DNA of 64,000 bases from Motiliproteus coralliicola (GTDB lineage Bacteria; Pseudomonadota; Gammaproteobacteria; Pseudomonadales; Balneatricaceae). Shown here one piece after another: positions 9,560 to 19,022 of the stretch. The notes beneath the pieces were generated by a model, which was given only the letters and a program-made list of their open reading frames with translations, did no database searches and was not told where the DNA came from. The position numbers were made by a program, and so were the translations under genes. Numbering within the stretch: the stretch's first letter is position 1; every line of letters starts with the position of its first letter. The DNA lies in NCBI RefSeq assembly GCF_003345655.1, contig NZ_QQOH01000003.1, positions 310,001 to 374,000 on the forward strand. Reading direction: 5' to 3'.

Positions 9560-10339
9560 CTATTCGATCAGGTCCTCGTAGCAGTGCCAACTGGCATAAC
9601 CCAATACCGGAAACAGCACCGGCATCAATACCAGCCCGGTGATCACACCAATACCGAACAGCACCAGAATCATCAAGGCCCAGCACAACATCGTCAGCGG
9701 ATTTTGCAGCACCGTCCGGATGCTGCTTCGTATCGCCCGCATCGCTTCGACATTGCGGTCGACAATCAGCGGAACCCCGGCTACACCACAGACAAACACC
9801 ACCGTCAGCAACAGCAGCGCCAACCCCAGCATCAGTATCAGCGCGCTCTTGGCACCGGGAATATCCTGCATGGCAGCGCTAATCAGGGTCTGGTCGGTCG
9901 GCAATTGATGCGCCTGCAACGCCAGAATCAGGGCGGAGAGTTTGACCCAGATCGTCAACACGATCAGCAGGCAAAAGCCCAGCAGAGCCAGGTTGCCCAG
10001 CCGGGTCAAAATCAGCGACAGGCTTTCAGAGATCGAGACCGGGAAACCGTTCTCCAGCTGCCAGGCAGCGGTGTAGGTACCCAACGCCAATAGCGGGCCA
10101 ACGATCAACAAGGTCGCCAGATAGACCAGCAGAAAGCCCGGATAGGTACCATTGAGCAGCATCAGAACACCGCAAAACAGGGTGAAACTGGCGCCATAGA
10201 GCAAGCTGTGGCCGGGTGAAGTGATAAAGTCCCGCCAGCCGGCAGCCAGCCACGCAAAGGGCTGGTCGCGATCCACCCGACGGACCTGAATCGGTTCGCT
10301 GGCTCGATGATGTTGATTGTGGGAATAATGCGCTGTCAT
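9560..10339 (-). CDS. DUF2189 multi-pass membrane protein
   Basis: 259-residue inner-membrane protein with about six hydrophobic helices, matching the DUF2189 family pattern: a polar N-terminus with IQVRRVDRDQPFAWLAAGWRDF, then membrane helices starting SLLYGASFTLFCGVLMLL. The stretch VAGVPLIVDRNVEAMRAIRSS is a conserved cytoplasmic loop in this family. Function is unknown. The ATG at 10339 has a strong GGAGG site. It may be cotranscribed with the enoyl-CoA hydratase gene 80 bases downstream. Confidence 0.85.
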   Translation of the reverse strand: MTAHYSHNQHHRASEPIQVRRVDRDQPFAWLAAGWRDFITSPGHSLLYGASFTLFCGVLMLLNGTYPGFLLVYLATLLIVGPLLALGTYTAAWQLENGFPVSISESLSLILTRLGNLALLGFCLLIVLTIWVKLSALILALQAHQLPTDQTLISAAMQDIPGAKSALILMLGLALLLLTVVFVCGVAGVPLIVDRNVEAMRAIRSSIRTVLQNPLTMLCWALMILVLFGIGVITGLVLMPVLFPVLGYASWHCYEDLIE

Positions 10340-10490
10340 CAGCTACCTCCAGACTCCCTTACTGATAGCCTAACCCTCCATGGAGCAGATTGCCTTCTTT
10401 TTTCGTCACTTAGGCGATCGCCACTGACCAGATACTACGTCTAACCGGCGTCAGAGAGAATGCGATAGCGCAATAAATGCTCAATTCGCG

Positions 10491-10518
10491 TTGTGCAGCG
10501 CAATGCAGCGGGTATAAT
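10491..10518 (+). promoter_or_regulatory. Probable sigma-70 promoter for the SulP gene
   Basis: In the 331-base gap 10340-10670, TTGTGC (10491-10496) and a perfect TATAAT (10513-10518) are separated by 16 bases, in the right orientation for the SulP transporter gene at 10671. Transcription would begin near 10525, leaving an untranslated leader of about 145 bases. I see no open reading frame with a ribosome-binding site in the rest of the gap. Confidence 0.6.
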
Positions 10519-10670
10519 GCGCAGCTCTTTACACACCCCCGACCACAAAACACGACCAGCCGTAATTCTGCGCTCTGCAGCACGACGATGCCTTTCATTT
10601 GCGCGTCGGTTCCGGTACCGGCTGTCGCTAGCATCCTTGGGTCGCGGGATCAGGATTATCGGGGAGAAGT

Positions 10671-12200
10671 ATGTTTGATCTGGTCGCCAGTCGAACCCAA
10701 AACATCAAGAATGACGTCCTATCCGGCCTAACCGTGGCACTGGCGCTGGTGCCCGAAGCGGTCGCCTTCGCCTTCGTGGCCGGCGTCGAACCGCTGGTGG
10801 GCCTCTATGCCGCATTCATGGTTGGACTGATTACCGCCGCCATCGGTGGCCGCCCCGGGATGATCTCCGGTGCCACCGGTGCCCTGGCGGTAGTGATGGT
10901 CGACCTGGTCGCCGAACACGGAGTCCAGTACCTGTTTGCTACCGTGGTGTTGATGGGGATTCTGCAGATCGGCGCCGGTGTGCTACGACTGGGTAAATTT
11001 ATCCGCATCGTGCCCCACCCGGTAATGCTTGGCTTCGTCAACGGACTGGCGATCGTGATCTTCCTGGCCCAGCTGAGCCAGTTCAAATTTATCGATGAAG
11101 CCGGCAAGGCGCAGTGGCTGCAAGGCGATGCGATGGCCATCATGGGAGGCCTGATCGCGCTGACCATGGGTATCATCTACTTCCTGCCGAAGCTGACCAA
11201 GGCGGTACCGGCGTCGCTGGCCGCGATCCTGACGGTCAGCCTGGTGGTGATCTTCGGCGGCCTGGATACCAAGACCGTCGGTGACGTGGCCTCGATCGCT
11301 GGTGGCCTGCCGACCTTCGCCGTTCCGATGGTACCGTTCAGCCTGGAAACTCTGATCATCATTCTGCCCTACGCGGTGATCCTGGCCGCCATCGGCCTGA
11401 TCGAATCGCTGCTGACCCTGAGCCTGATCGATGAGATCACCAATACCCGAGGTCGCGGTAACAAAGAGTGTATCGGCCAGGGTACCGCCAATATCCTAAC
11501 CGGCTTCTTCGGTGGTATGGGCGGCTGCGCGATGATCGGCCAGAGCATGATCAACATTAACTCCGGTGGTCGGGGTCGCTTGTCCGGTATTACCGGCGCC
11601 CTGTGTCTGCTGGCCTTTATCCTGTTCGCCTCCGACCTGATCGAACAGATCCCGGTCGCGGCGCTGGTCGGGGTGATGTTTATGGTGGTGTTGGGCACCT
11701 TCGAGTGGTCCAGCTTCCGGATCATGGGCAAGATTCCCAAGCACGACGCTTTCGTCCTGATTCTGGTTTCCGGTGTCACCGTCGCCACCGACCTGGCCGT
11801 GGCGGTTGTCGTGGGCGTAATCGTATCCGCGCTGGTGTTTGCCTGGGATCACGCCAAGCATATCCGTGTTGTTACCAGCATGGAGGGTGAGTCGAAGATC
11901 TACCGCCTGCACGGCCCGATCTTCTTCGGTTCGGTGAATAACTTCTTGGAGCTGTTCGACGATATCGCCAATGACCCCAACGACGTAGTGATCGAATTCC
12001 AGTACTCGCGCGTTGCCGACCACTCTGGTCTGGAAGCGATCGATACCCTGGCCGAGCGCTATATTGCCGCCGGTAAAAAGCTGCACCTGCGCCACCTGAG
12101 CCCAGAGTGTCGCCGTCTGCTGAGCAAAGCCGGCAGTATGGTTGAAGTCAATGTGATTGAAGACCCGAACTACCGGGTTGCGTCAGACCGACTGGCCTGA
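10671..12200 (+). CDS. SulP family anion transporter with STAS domain
   Basis: 509-residue inner-membrane permease. The N-terminal start [26 protein letters not shown] is the SulP signature, and 10-12 helices fill residues about 20-400. A cytoplasmic STAS domain covers about 410-500 ([18 protein letters not shown], then a [19 protein letters not shown] strand-helix). Members carry sulfate, bicarbonate or other anions; the sequence alone does not decide which. The length and the [11 protein letters not shown] region resemble the shorter bacterial bicarbonate/sulfate group. The start has GGGGAGAAG upstream. Confidence 0.9.
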   Translation: MFDLVASRTQNIKNDVLSGLTVALALVPEAVAFAFVAGVEPLVGLYAAFMVGLITAAIGGRPGMISGATGALAVVMVDLVAEHGVQYLFATVVLMGILQIGAGVLRLGKFIRIVPHPVMLGFVNGLAIVIFLAQLSQFKFIDEAGKAQWLQGDAMAIMGGLIALTMGIIYFLPKLTKAVPASLAAILTVSLVVIFGGLDTKTVGDVASIAGGLPTFAVPMVPFSLETLIIILPYAVILAAIGLIESLLTLSLIDEITNTRGRGNKECIGQGTANILTGFFGGMGGCAMIGQSMININSGGRGRLSGITGALCLLAFILFASDLIEQIPVAALVGVMFMVVLGTFEWSSFRIMGKIPKHDAFVLILVSGVTVATDLAVAVVVGVIVSALVFAWDHAKHIRVVTSMEGESKIYRLHGPIFFGSVNNFLELFDDIANDPNDVVIEFQYSRVADHSGLEAIDTLAERYIAAGKKLHLRHLSPECRRLLSKAGSMVEVNVIEDPNYRVASDRLA

Positions 12201-12210
12201 TTTGGAAGTA

Positions 12211-12239
12211 GAGCCGGGTTGTACTGATCAGCCCGGCTC
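12211..12239. terminator. Hairpin between convergent genes, possible terminator
   Basis: GAGCCGGG (12211-12218) pairs perfectly with CCCGGCTC (12232-12239) around a 13-base loop, 11 bases after the SulP stop and 23 before the rimI stop. No T-run follows on either strand, so this would be a weak or protein-assisted terminator. Confidence 0.4.
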
Positions 12240-12261
12240 AGCGTATATAACCTGACACCGT

Positions 12262-12759
12262 TTAGCCCTGCGTCAGTTCCCGCTTAAACAGTAACCCATC
12301 TTCACGACCTTCGGCTTCGTCCGGCGTTGCTGGCCGACGATAGTAGTTGCGTCGAACCCCTACCTGTTCAAACCCATTAGCCCGGTAGAAACCGATCGCG
12401 GCTTCGTTGGAGACGCGCACTTCCAGAAATAACTCCTGCACCTGTTGAGACTGCAGTTGGGTCAACAGTTGAGCCAGCAGTTGAGCCGCGATGCCCGAGC
12501 GCTGACACTTCGGCGAGACGCCAATCGTCAACAGATCCGCCACACCGCCACCACTGCTGGCCACCAGATAGCCCACGGGAAATTCACTCGGTTCAGGAGA
12601 GTTGCTTAGCGCCACCCAGGCCGGTTGCTGCCGCTCCAAACTACGCTGGAAACGAAGCCGATCCCAGGGAGTCTCGAACAGCTGCTGCTCCAACTCCACC
12701 ACGATCTCGATATCGTCGAGCTGCATCGGCCGTAATCGGATCGTTGAGGTTCGCTTCAC
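12262..12759 (-). CDS. rimI: Ribosomal protein S18-alanine N-acetyltransferase RimI
   Basis: GNAT enzyme that acetylates the N-terminal alanine of ribosomal protein S18. 165 residues with the acetyl-CoA loop VSPKCQRSGIAAQLL, preceded by the YLVASSGGGVADLLTIGV strand, and a C-terminal EVRVSNEAAIGFYRANGFEQVG block typical of RimI. The start is a GTG at 12759, four bases after the upstream gene ends, which implies translational coupling. The next ATG (12726) would cut the first strand. The adjacent gene is holD-like, as in E. coli where holD and rimI are neighbours. Confidence 0.88.
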   Translation of the reverse strand: MKRTSTIRLRPMQLDDIEIVVELEQQLFETPWDRLRFQRSLERQQPAWVALSNSPEPSEFPVGYLVASSGGGVADLLTIGVSPKCQRSGIAAQLLAQLLTQLQSQQVQELFLEVRVSNEAAIGFYRANGFEQVGVRRNYYRRPATPDEAEGREDGLLFKRELTQG

Positions 12760-12763
12760 CGGA

Positions 12764-13729
12764 TTAGCCGTTACGCAGCAAGGTACGCAACGATTGCAGT
12801 TGCTGCCAAAGTTCGGCCTTTAAGCCCGGAAGTCGCAGTACTTCATTGAGGCCATGGCAAGCCAGCCAATGGCTGCCTTCTCGCTCGATCATCCGACCGA
12901 ACTCGAGGCTATCCGATTCCGGATAGCTGTAGTTGATCGCAGCCTGACCCATCAGCAGGGTCACTTTCTGCTCCGATTGCCGAAGCGCCTTCAACTCCAG
13001 CGCCAATGCCCGTGCCGCAATGGGTGCCGACTGATCGAAACTAGCCATCGGATCCAACGGCCAATTAACCTCGCGCTGGCCTTGGACCCCCTCCTGCCCC
13101 AGTCCGATCGAGGCCAGAATGGCCTGTAGCAGTGACTGATGCTGTTCGGTCCAGAACAGTGTCGGGTTGGTCGGCAGCTCCGTCACCACCAGGCAGTCGG
13201 CAAAGCCCAACAGCATTAATCGGAAGCGCGGAAAGGTGGTCGGATTGAGCGGTTGCTGTAGGCCCTGCGGCTGAGTTTCGGGAGTGAGATCAGCTTTCGG
13301 CGATACCGATTCAGGGTCAGGTACGACAGCTGGCTTAGAGACTGTAGCGCTCGCTGACGGCTGTGTCGGGATCGGCTCTGGTGTCGAATCCGGGCTCAGT
13401 GGCGACGTTGGGCGCGCCACCGGCTGCGGCTCAGACTCGGTAGGAGCAGGCTCAGCTGGCACTTGCGCGGACAACAACTCTCGCAGCGGCGCCTTGCGGG
13501 TGCGAGCCTGACCGGCAGCGGCTGCAGCCACAGCCGTTGACGGTACAGACGACTCAGTAACCGGATGCGTTTGAAGCTCTGGCTCGTCGGTGCTCCATTG
13601 CCATTCGGGCGAGGCCGCCGCCCCCGGCAAAGCCGAGCGGGGCAGCCAACGGCTAACCCCCATCGCAGCCAGGTACTGCTGACGAAGTTGTTCCTGCTGT
13701 TGCTGCTGGCTCAGTGCTGTTTGCGGCAT
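12764..13729 (-). CDS. holD: Putative DNA polymerase III psi subunit (HolD-like) with long Pro-rich linker
   Basis: 321 residues. The N-terminus (about 10-35: LRQQYLAAMGVSRWLPR, then a Leu-Pro-Gly) resembles the SSB/chi-contacting start of E. coli psi. The C-terminal domain (about 168-315) begins FRLMLLGFADC and ends LPGLKAELWQQLQSL, close in pattern to the psi fold and its end. Between them lies an uncharged Pro/Ala/Ser/Thr-rich stretch (about 60-165) that E. coli psi (about 137 residues) lacks. Synteny with rimI supports the call. No catalytic motifs or membrane segments. Family assignment is my inference from pattern and neighbour, not a search. Confidence 0.6.
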   Translation of the reverse strand: MPQTALSQQQQQEQLRQQYLAAMGVSRWLPRSALPGAAASPEWQWSTDEPELQTHPVTESSVPSTAVAAAAAGQARTRKAPLRELLSAQVPAEPAPTESEPQPVARPTSPLSPDSTPEPIPTQPSASATVSKPAVVPDPESVSPKADLTPETQPQGLQQPLNPTTFPRFRLMLLGFADCLVVTELPTNPTLFWTEQHQSLLQAILASIGLGQEGVQGQREVNWPLDPMASFDQSAPIAARALALELKALRQSEQKVTLLMGQAAINYSYPESDSLEFGRMIEREGSHWLACHGLNEVLRLPGLKAELWQQLQSLRTLLRNG

Positions 13730-13750
13730 CCTGTTCGCCCTATCCGCCGG

Positions 13751-15289
13751 TTAAACCTGCGGGTGGGCTTTTTCCACGTCCGACAACAACAGGTTGGCGG
13801 CATTGAGGTAAGCCTTGGCCGAGGCGATCACGATATCAGTATCGGCGCCCAGACCGTTGACGATGCGTCCGCCCTTCTCCAGACGCACAGTCACCTCACC
13901 CTGGGAGTCGGTGCCGGAGGTGATCGCGTTGACCGAGTACAGCTCCAGGCTGGCTTCGGTCGCGACAATGCTTTCGATCGCCTGGTAGGCCGCATCCACC
14001 GGACCACTACCGGCCGAGGTCGCCTTGACCTCTTCGTTATCGACCATCACCACGATCTCAGCCACCGGCGTTTCACCGGTCTGCGAGGTCACCTTCAACG
14101 AACTGAGACGGAACTTCTCGTTGTAAGCCTCGGAGCGGGTATCGGAGACCAGCGCCTGCAGGTCTTCGTCGAAGATTTCGTGTTTCTTGTCGGCCAGGTC
14201 CTTGAAGCGGGCAAAGGCCGCGTTCAATTCCGCATCGGTGTTGAAAGTGGTGCCCAACTCTTCCAGACGGGAGCGGAACGCCGCCCGACCGGAGTGCTTG
14301 CCCAGCACCATCTTGTTGGTGTTCCAGCCCACATCCTGGGCGGTCATGATCTCGTAGGTTTCACGGTGCTTCAGGACGCCATCCTGATGGATACCGGACT
14401 CGTGGGCGAAGGCGTTGGCACCAACAATCGCCTTGTTGGGCTGAACAGGGAAGCCGGTCACACCGGAAACCAATCGAGAAGCCGGGACGATCTGGGTGGT
14501 ATCGATTCCGGTCTCCAGGCCGAGGATATCTTTACGGGTACGGATCGCCATTACCACCTCTTCCAGCGAGGCGTTACCGGCCCGCTCACCCAGGCCGTTG
14601 ATGGTACATTCGATCTGACGTGCACCGTTGGCTACGGCAGACAGGGAGTTGGCTACCGCCAAGCCCAGGTCGTTATGGCAGTGGACCGAGAAGATCGCCT
14701 TGTCGGCGTTTGGAATCCGCTCGATCAGCTGGCCGATGGTGTGGCCGAACTCTTCCGGCACCGCGTAACCGACGGTATCGGGGATATTGATGGTACGGGC
14801 ACCGGCATCGATCACCTGTTCGATGATCCGGCACATGAAATCCAGCTCGGAGCGGCTGGCATCTTCCAGTGAGAATTCCACATCGTCGATCAAGTTACGG
14901 GCACGCTTGACCGCGTACACCGCCTGCTCCACCACCTTGTTCGGATCCATCTGCAACTTGTACTTCATATGGATCGGCGAAGTGGCGATAAAGGTGTGGA
15001 TTCGACCGGAGTTAGCGTTTACCAACGCCTCACCGGCGCGATCGATATCCGCATCCAGCGCACGGGACAGGCTACAAACGGTGCTGTCCTTGATCGTATC
15101 GGCGATCGATTTGACCGACTCAAAGTCGCCGGGGCTGGCGATGGCGAAGCCAGCTTCGATCACGTCGACGCGCATTTTCTCCAGCGCTTTGGCGATCCGC
15201 AGCTTCTCGTCTTTGGTCATGGAAGCGCCTGGGCTCTGCTCGCCGTCGCGCAAGGTGGTATCAAAAATAATGACTCGATTGTCGCTCAT
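13751..15289 (-). CDS. leuA: 2-isopropylmalate synthase
   Basis: First committed enzyme of leucine synthesis: joins acetyl-CoA and 2-oxoisovalerate. The 512-residue length and start [19 protein letters not shown] are those of the E. coli-type enzyme. Residues include the catalytic Arg-Asp of TTLRDGEQ, the metal-binding HxH in SVHCHNDLG and GLGERAGN. The C-terminal regulatory LeuA-dimer domain (about 390-505) is complete, so leucine feedback is expected. GGAG lies 8 bases before the ATG. leuB, leuC and leuD are not adjacent. A strong hairpin sits about 85 bases upstream (15373-15390). Confidence 0.96.
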   Translation of the reverse strand: MSDNRVIIFDTTLRDGEQSPGASMTKDEKLRIAKALEKMRVDVIEAGFAIASPGDFESVKSIADTIKDSTVCSLSRALDADIDRAGEALVNANSGRIHTFIATSPIHMKYKLQMDPNKVVEQAVYAVKRARNLIDDVEFSLEDASRSELDFMCRIIEQVIDAGARTINIPDTVGYAVPEEFGHTIGQLIERIPNADKAIFSVHCHNDLGLAVANSLSAVANGARQIECTINGLGERAGNASLEEVVMAIRTRKDILGLETGIDTTQIVPASRLVSGVTGFPVQPNKAIVGANAFAHESGIHQDGVLKHRETYEIMTAQDVGWNTNKMVLGKHSGRAAFRSRLEELGTTFNTDAELNAAFARFKDLADKKHEIFDEDLQALVSDTRSEAYNEKFRLSSLKVTSQTGETPVAEIVVMVDNEEVKATSAGSGPVDAAYQAIESIVATEASLELYSVNAITSGTDSQGEVTVRLEKGGRIVNGLGADTDIVIASAKAYLNAANLLLSDVEKAHPQV

Positions 15290-15656
15290 GTTTGTGCTCC
15301 GTCGGGGCGATAGTTCGGGGCCCCGGTGTCGATAAATTGGGGTAACGTATGTATTAAAGGTGTAGGAAGCTGGACTGCCTTACGGCAGTCGTAGGAGCAG
15401 CGGACGAGCGACCTGATAGACAGCACCCAAGGCTGGCTGGGAGCCGGCAGAAGCGGTGGTCTTGTGGCCGAAAGTAAATTGCATCGTCGCTCAACAGATC
15501 AGAGTGGAATTTAGCTCATCTTACTGCGAAAACAGTCGATTGCAAGCCCGATCAGTGCATTGGATGACCACCTGCCCATATTGCGGCGAGTCGGTCGGCT
15601 GGGGTAGATTGCAGCGAGTTCGTTTTTATCGACACACCTCTGTAGAAGGCCGCAGC
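15290..15656. other. Divergent intergenic region with a perfect hairpin
   Basis: 367 bases between leuA (-) and the PatB-like gene (+). GACTGCC (15373-15379) and GGCAGTC (15384-15390) form a perfect 7-bp stem with a TTAC loop. It is 83 bases upstream of leuA, without a T-run in the leuA direction. No leucine-rich leader peptide was found, so classical leu attenuation is not supported. The plus-strand frame is open from 15456 into the next gene but carries no recognisable domain. Confidence 0.5.
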
Positions 15657-16841
15657 ATGAGTTCAGAATCCCGCTCCGAATCCTCTATCGAATCGCCGTT
15701 TGACCGACCGATCGATCGACAGCTCACTTCCAGCCAGAAGTGGGACAAGTACCGCGACCAGGATATTCTGCCGATGTGGGTCGCCGATACCGACTTCCAT
15801 GCCCCCGGCCCGGTGATCGAAGCGCTGCAGGAGCGGGTTGCCCATGGCGTGTTTGGCTACACCAATCCGCCGCAGGAGCTGGTCGATGTAGTGATCGAAC
15901 GTCTGGCACGTCTGTACGACTGGAAGATTGAGCCCGAGTGGATCGTCTGGCTACCCGGACTGGTCTGCGGCCTGCATCTGGCCTGTCGCAGTGTCGGCGA
16001 ACGAGGCAGCTCGGTGATCTCCCCGACCCCGGTCTACCCGCCCTTTACCAGTGCTCCGGGACTGTCCGAGCGTCGCCTGATCCAACTTCCGCTGATAGCG
16101 CAGGGGGATCGATCGGTGATCGACTTTGATCGACTGGAAGCCTCGATCGAGCCGGACACCCGCCTGATCCTGTTCTGCAACCCCCACAATCCGGGCGGTG
16201 CGGTTTACCGTCGCGATGAGCTGGAACGACTGAACGCCATCTGCCAGCGCCATGATCTGGTCCTCTGCTCCGACGAGATCCACTGCGACCTGATTCTGGA
16301 GCCCGGTATCGAACACATTCCGGCCGCCTCCCTCAGCGCTGACGCGGCTGCCCGCACCATCACGCTGATGGCACCGAGCAAGACCTTCAATATCGCCGGC
16401 CTGGGCTGCTCGTTGGCAATCATCCCCGATCCCAAGCTGCGCCAGGCGTTTCGCCGCACCCGCCGGGGAATCGTGCCGGACGTCAACCTACTCGGCTACA
16501 CCGCCAGCCTGGCGGCCTTCCGAGACGGCGACGACTGGAACCGGCAGCAGTGCGACTACCTTCGCAGCCACCGCGACTACCTGCTCCGCGAGATCAATGC
16601 CATCGAAGGGATCAGTCTGGCGCCCTTCGAGGCCACCTATCTGGCCTGGATCGACGTGTCGGCACTGGGGTTGGAAAACCCACCCGCATTCTTTGAAGCC
16701 GCCGGGGTCGGACTCTCTCCCGGTGCCGACTTCGGTGATAAGAACTACATGCGGATGAACTTCGGTTGCACCCGTGAACTGCTTGAAGAAGCGGTGCGGC
16801 GCATCCGCAAGGCCGTGGAGCAGCATCAGCAAACCCAGTAG
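15657..16841 (+). CDS. PatB/MalY-type PLP-dependent C-S lyase (aminotransferase fold I)
   Basis: 394-residue cytoplasmic PLP enzyme of the cystathionine beta-lyase PatB/MalY group, which cleaves cystathionine or cysteine conjugates. Signatures: WVADTDFHAPGPVIEAL, FGYTNPPQELVDVV, ISPTPVYPPF, FCNPHNPGGAVYRRDEL, SDEIHCDLIL, and the PLP lysine in LMAPSKTFNIAGLG. I start it at the ATG at 15657 (MSSESRSESS); the frame is open 67 codons further upstream but that part is not homologous and has no ribosome-binding site. Confidence 0.9.
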   Translation: MSSESRSESSIESPFDRPIDRQLTSSQKWDKYRDQDILPMWVADTDFHAPGPVIEALQERVAHGVFGYTNPPQELVDVVIERLARLYDWKIEPEWIVWLPGLVCGLHLACRSVGERGSSVISPTPVYPPFTSAPGLSERRLIQLPLIAQGDRSVIDFDRLEASIEPDTRLILFCNPHNPGGAVYRRDELERLNAICQRHDLVLCSDEIHCDLILEPGIEHIPAASLSADAAARTITLMAPSKTFNIAGLGCSLAIIPDPKLRQAFRRTRRGIVPDVNLLGYTASLAAFRDGDDWNRQQCDYLRSHRDYLLREINAIEGISLAPFEATYLAWIDVSALGLENPPAFFEAAGVGLSPGADFGDKNYMRMNFGCTRELLEEAVRRIRKAVEQHQQTQ

Positions 16842-16865
16842 TTTTCGGCGGATCTTTTCCAAGCA

Positions 16866-16879
16866 GTGACTTAAATCAA
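16866..16879 (-). promoter_or_regulatory. FNR/Anr-like box
   Basis: Read on the minus strand the site is TTGAT-TTAA-GTCAC, a 9 of 10 match to the Anr/FNR consensus TTGAT-N4-(A/G)TCAA. It lies 103 bases upstream of the small membrane protein gene at 16982 and just after the PatB-like gene. A single-site match of this kind can arise by chance. Confidence 0.3.
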
Positions 16880-16981
16880 AGGTGTGGCGCCGATAACTGG
16901 CTTGCAACGGGATGACTACATACACTGAAAGTCGTCCCGCCAGCCGGGCATTTCGTAACCAACTGAATCGGTGAACGTGTT

Positions 16982-17344
16982 ATGCCAGCATCCAGCGCCA
17001 CTCAAGCCAGCAATCCCAACCAGCGACGCGATCGCTGGATTCTGGCGTTACTGGTTCTAGCACTGGTGTTGATGGCCGCGTCCGGTTTGGCGTACAGCAA
17101 GCGAGATCTGCTCCAACAACACCTGTTTGGGGACAAACCCAGCGCCCAACCCCAGGTTCAGCTGACAAAGCTACAGCAGCAGTGTCAGGACAAACTGGTT
17201 CAATACCTCGCTCAGGGCGGTATCGACATCGAAGCCCAGATCAATTTCGGCGATATGCAGGGCTGTGACTTCAGCACAGAAAGAGAGCGCGCAGAGCAGC
17301 AACAACGCCGCGCCGGCAGCACCGCCAGCCTGAAAATTCAGTAA
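16982..17344 (+). CDS. Small single-pass membrane protein of unknown function
   Basis: 120 residues. A basic N-terminus (NQRRDR) is followed by one hydrophobic segment at about residues 19-38 (WILALLVLALVLMAASGLAY), then a Gln-rich polar domain with two cysteines (QQQCQDKL and MQGCDFS) that could pair in the periplasm. The tail is Glu/Arg/Gln-rich and possibly helical. I recognise no family. It is convergent with epmA, 15 bases apart. Confidence 0.6.
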   Translation: MPASSATQASNPNQRRDRWILALLVLALVLMAASGLAYSKRDLLQQHLFGDKPSAQPQVQLTKLQQQCQDKLVQYLAQGGIDIEAQINFGDMQGCDFSTERERAEQQQRRAGSTASLKIQ

Positions 17345-17359
17345 CCGAGCTTCTCGGGA

Positions 17360-18319
17360 TCACGCAATCGCTAGCGGGAACGCAATCACCTGCTCGATTC
17401 GCTCAACCCCCAACTTCAGCATCAACAGTCGATCCACCCCCAGCGCAACTCCGGCACACTCGGGAATTCCGGCCTGTAGCGCTGCCACCAGTCGCTGGTC
17501 GGTGGGGTGACAGGGATAACCCAGTTGCTGACGCCGCGCTAGATCCCGCTCAAAACGTCGAGCCTGCTCATCGGCCTCGGTCAGCTCGAAATAGCCGTTG
17601 GCCAACTCAACCCCGTTGACGAACAGTTCAAACCGCTTGGCCACCGACTGCCCCTGCTCATCTTGATCAACCCGTGCCAAAGCCGCCTGACTGGCGGGAT
17701 AGTTGTACACGAACGTCGGTTTGATCAGGGTCGGTTCCAACTCATGGGAGATCAGCAAGTTGAGGAAATCGTCTCGATCATCGCTATCCAGGTCCAGATC
17801 CAAACGCTGCTTCACCTGCTGGCGCAGCACCGCCAGCTCGACCCGGTGGGGGTCAAATCCGAGTTGGCGTTCAAACAGCTCTCGGTAACTGAGTCGCTCA
17901 ATCAAACCGCAGCCCAACACCTCGTCGACCAATTCCTCGATCTCGTCCATCAGCTGCCGGTCATCAAAGCCGGGGCGATACCACTCCAGCATACAGAACT
18001 CGGGATTGTGACGGGATCCGGTTTCGGTATCGCGAAAAGCTTTGGCCAGCTGATAGATCGGGCCGCTTCCCGCCGCCAACAACCGCTTCATCGCGTACTC
18101 CGGCGACGTCTGCAGAAACAACGGCTGTGCACTATCAACCCCGAGGTCGGAATAGCTGCTGATCATCGGCACCAGATAGGGGTCGGATACCGCCGCCTGC
18201 GACAGCACCGGGGTATCCACCTCCAGTACCGAACGCTCGGCGAAGAAGCTACGGATCTGGGCGTATAGCTCGGCGCGAGCTTGGATCGCCTCCAGTGAGG
18301 CGGTGGGTTGCCATTGCAT
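17360..18319 (-). CDS. epmA: Elongation factor P--(R)-beta-lysine ligase EpmA
   Basis: Class II lysyl-tRNA-synthetase paralogue (GenX/PoxA/YjeA) that attaches (R)-beta-lysine to Lys34 of EF-P. At 319 residues it has the catalytic core only, with no tRNA anticodon-binding domain, as expected. Motif 2 is present as FRDTETGSRHNPEFCMLEWY and motif 3 as ALGVDRLLMLKLG. The substrate efp and the partner gene epmB lie just upstream, across a 700-base non-coding element, so the whole modification pathway is in one block. Confidence 0.96.
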   Translation of the reverse strand: MQWQPTASLEAIQARAELYAQIRSFFAERSVLEVDTPVLSQAAVSDPYLVPMISSYSDLGVDSAQPLFLQTSPEYAMKRLLAAGSGPIYQLAKAFRDTETGSRHNPEFCMLEWYRPGFDDRQLMDEIEELVDEVLGCGLIERLSYRELFERQLGFDPHRVELAVLRQQVKQRLDLDLDSDDRDDFLNLLISHELEPTLIKPTFVYNYPASQAALARVDQDEQGQSVAKRFELFVNGVELANGYFELTEADEQARRFERDLARRQQLGYPCHPTDQRLVAALQAGIPECAGVALGVDRLLMLKLGVERIEQVIAFPLAIA

Positions 18320-18455
18320 AACTTTGTCTCTTTCATCGGTTCAGGTGGCAGGTATAGAACGCTCTTAAATAAATATCGAGAGTGTTTGGTGTTGCCATAC
18401 CTGACCTAACAAGCTCGGCACTTTTCCTGAATTGAACAGCCAACCCTGCCCCTCT

Positions 18456-18915
18456 ATTGCGCCCTGCCGGGCGCCGTCATTTTTGTCAATCGCGACAAAA
18501 ACGAAGCAAAAAACGCTTTTCGGTGCCAGCCGCCTGCTGCCGCCCTGAAGGGTTCGCTGCGCGCGCAAGCGCAACTCGGGGCGCAGCAACGAGGCATCCT
18601 GCCCCGATGCTGCGGCTCGGCGTCCCTGCCTCGCCCCTCTTTAAAAAGAGGGCCTGATCCGAATTCCGTTTACGTGCTCACCGGCAGCAATGGCAGGTCT
18701 TCGACTCAACAACTGACGTGGCGGCTTGCACCCAATCCCCCTTCGAAACCGATAAACCTCGGACTGGAACAGGCCCTTTGGGGCCGCCTCAGGCCGGGGT
18801 TTATAGCGCCACAGGCGCGTACCCGTAGGGCGTTTTCGCAGGGGCCGCCTAGGATTCTTAAGGATATGGCGGCGCATATCCTTAAGTCGCCCACGGGGCG
18901 AAAAATACGCCAAGC
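18456..18915. repeat. Non-coding composite element 1 with inverted hairpin modules
   Basis: Lies in the 703-base gap between epmA and efp. The left module (18456-18516, plus orientation) has a GC hairpin GCGCCC/GGGCGC (18459-18464, 18469-18474), then TCAT, then a stem TTTTTGTC/GACAAAAA (18480-18487, 18494-18501), then ACGAAGCAAAAAACGC. The right module (18826-18915, inverted) has a stem CTTAAGGATATG/CATATCCTTAAG (18857-18868, 18875-18886) and a GC hairpin CGCCC/GGGCG (18888-18892, 18896-18900). The centre has GTGCTCACCGGC (18674-18685), also in element 2 at 49965-50449. The open frames in it look spurious. Confidence 0.65.
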
Positions 18916-18976
18916 AATCCAATAATTTCGAGCCAAGCACGCTTGAACGGCCCCTACCCAAGTGGGTACGAGCCAC

Positions 18977-19002
18977 AAAAAAGGCCGACCCAAGGTCGAC
19001 CT
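18977..19002 (-). terminator. Rho-independent terminator of efp
   Basis: Read on the minus strand, AGGTCGACC and GGTCGGCCT pair over nine positions with one G-U around a three-base loop, followed directly by TTTTTT. It ends 21 bases beyond the efp stop. Confidence 0.85.
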
Positions 19003-19022
19003 TTAATCGTCTTCGTCAACGC

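Noticed and set aside
13565-14872. Long plus-strand open frame of 435 codons over leuA
   Set aside because: It is antisense to leuA in a GC-rich gene, its sequence is low-complexity and Gly/Arg/Asp-rich, and it has no domain or ribosome-binding site.
15290-15656. Leucine attenuator upstream of leuA
   Set aside because: A perfect hairpin is present, but no leader peptide with consecutive leucine codons and no T-run were found.
18520-18976. Short open frames in the epmA-efp gap
   Set aside because: Arg/Pro-rich, no ribosome-binding sites, both strands open through a GC-rich repeat element.
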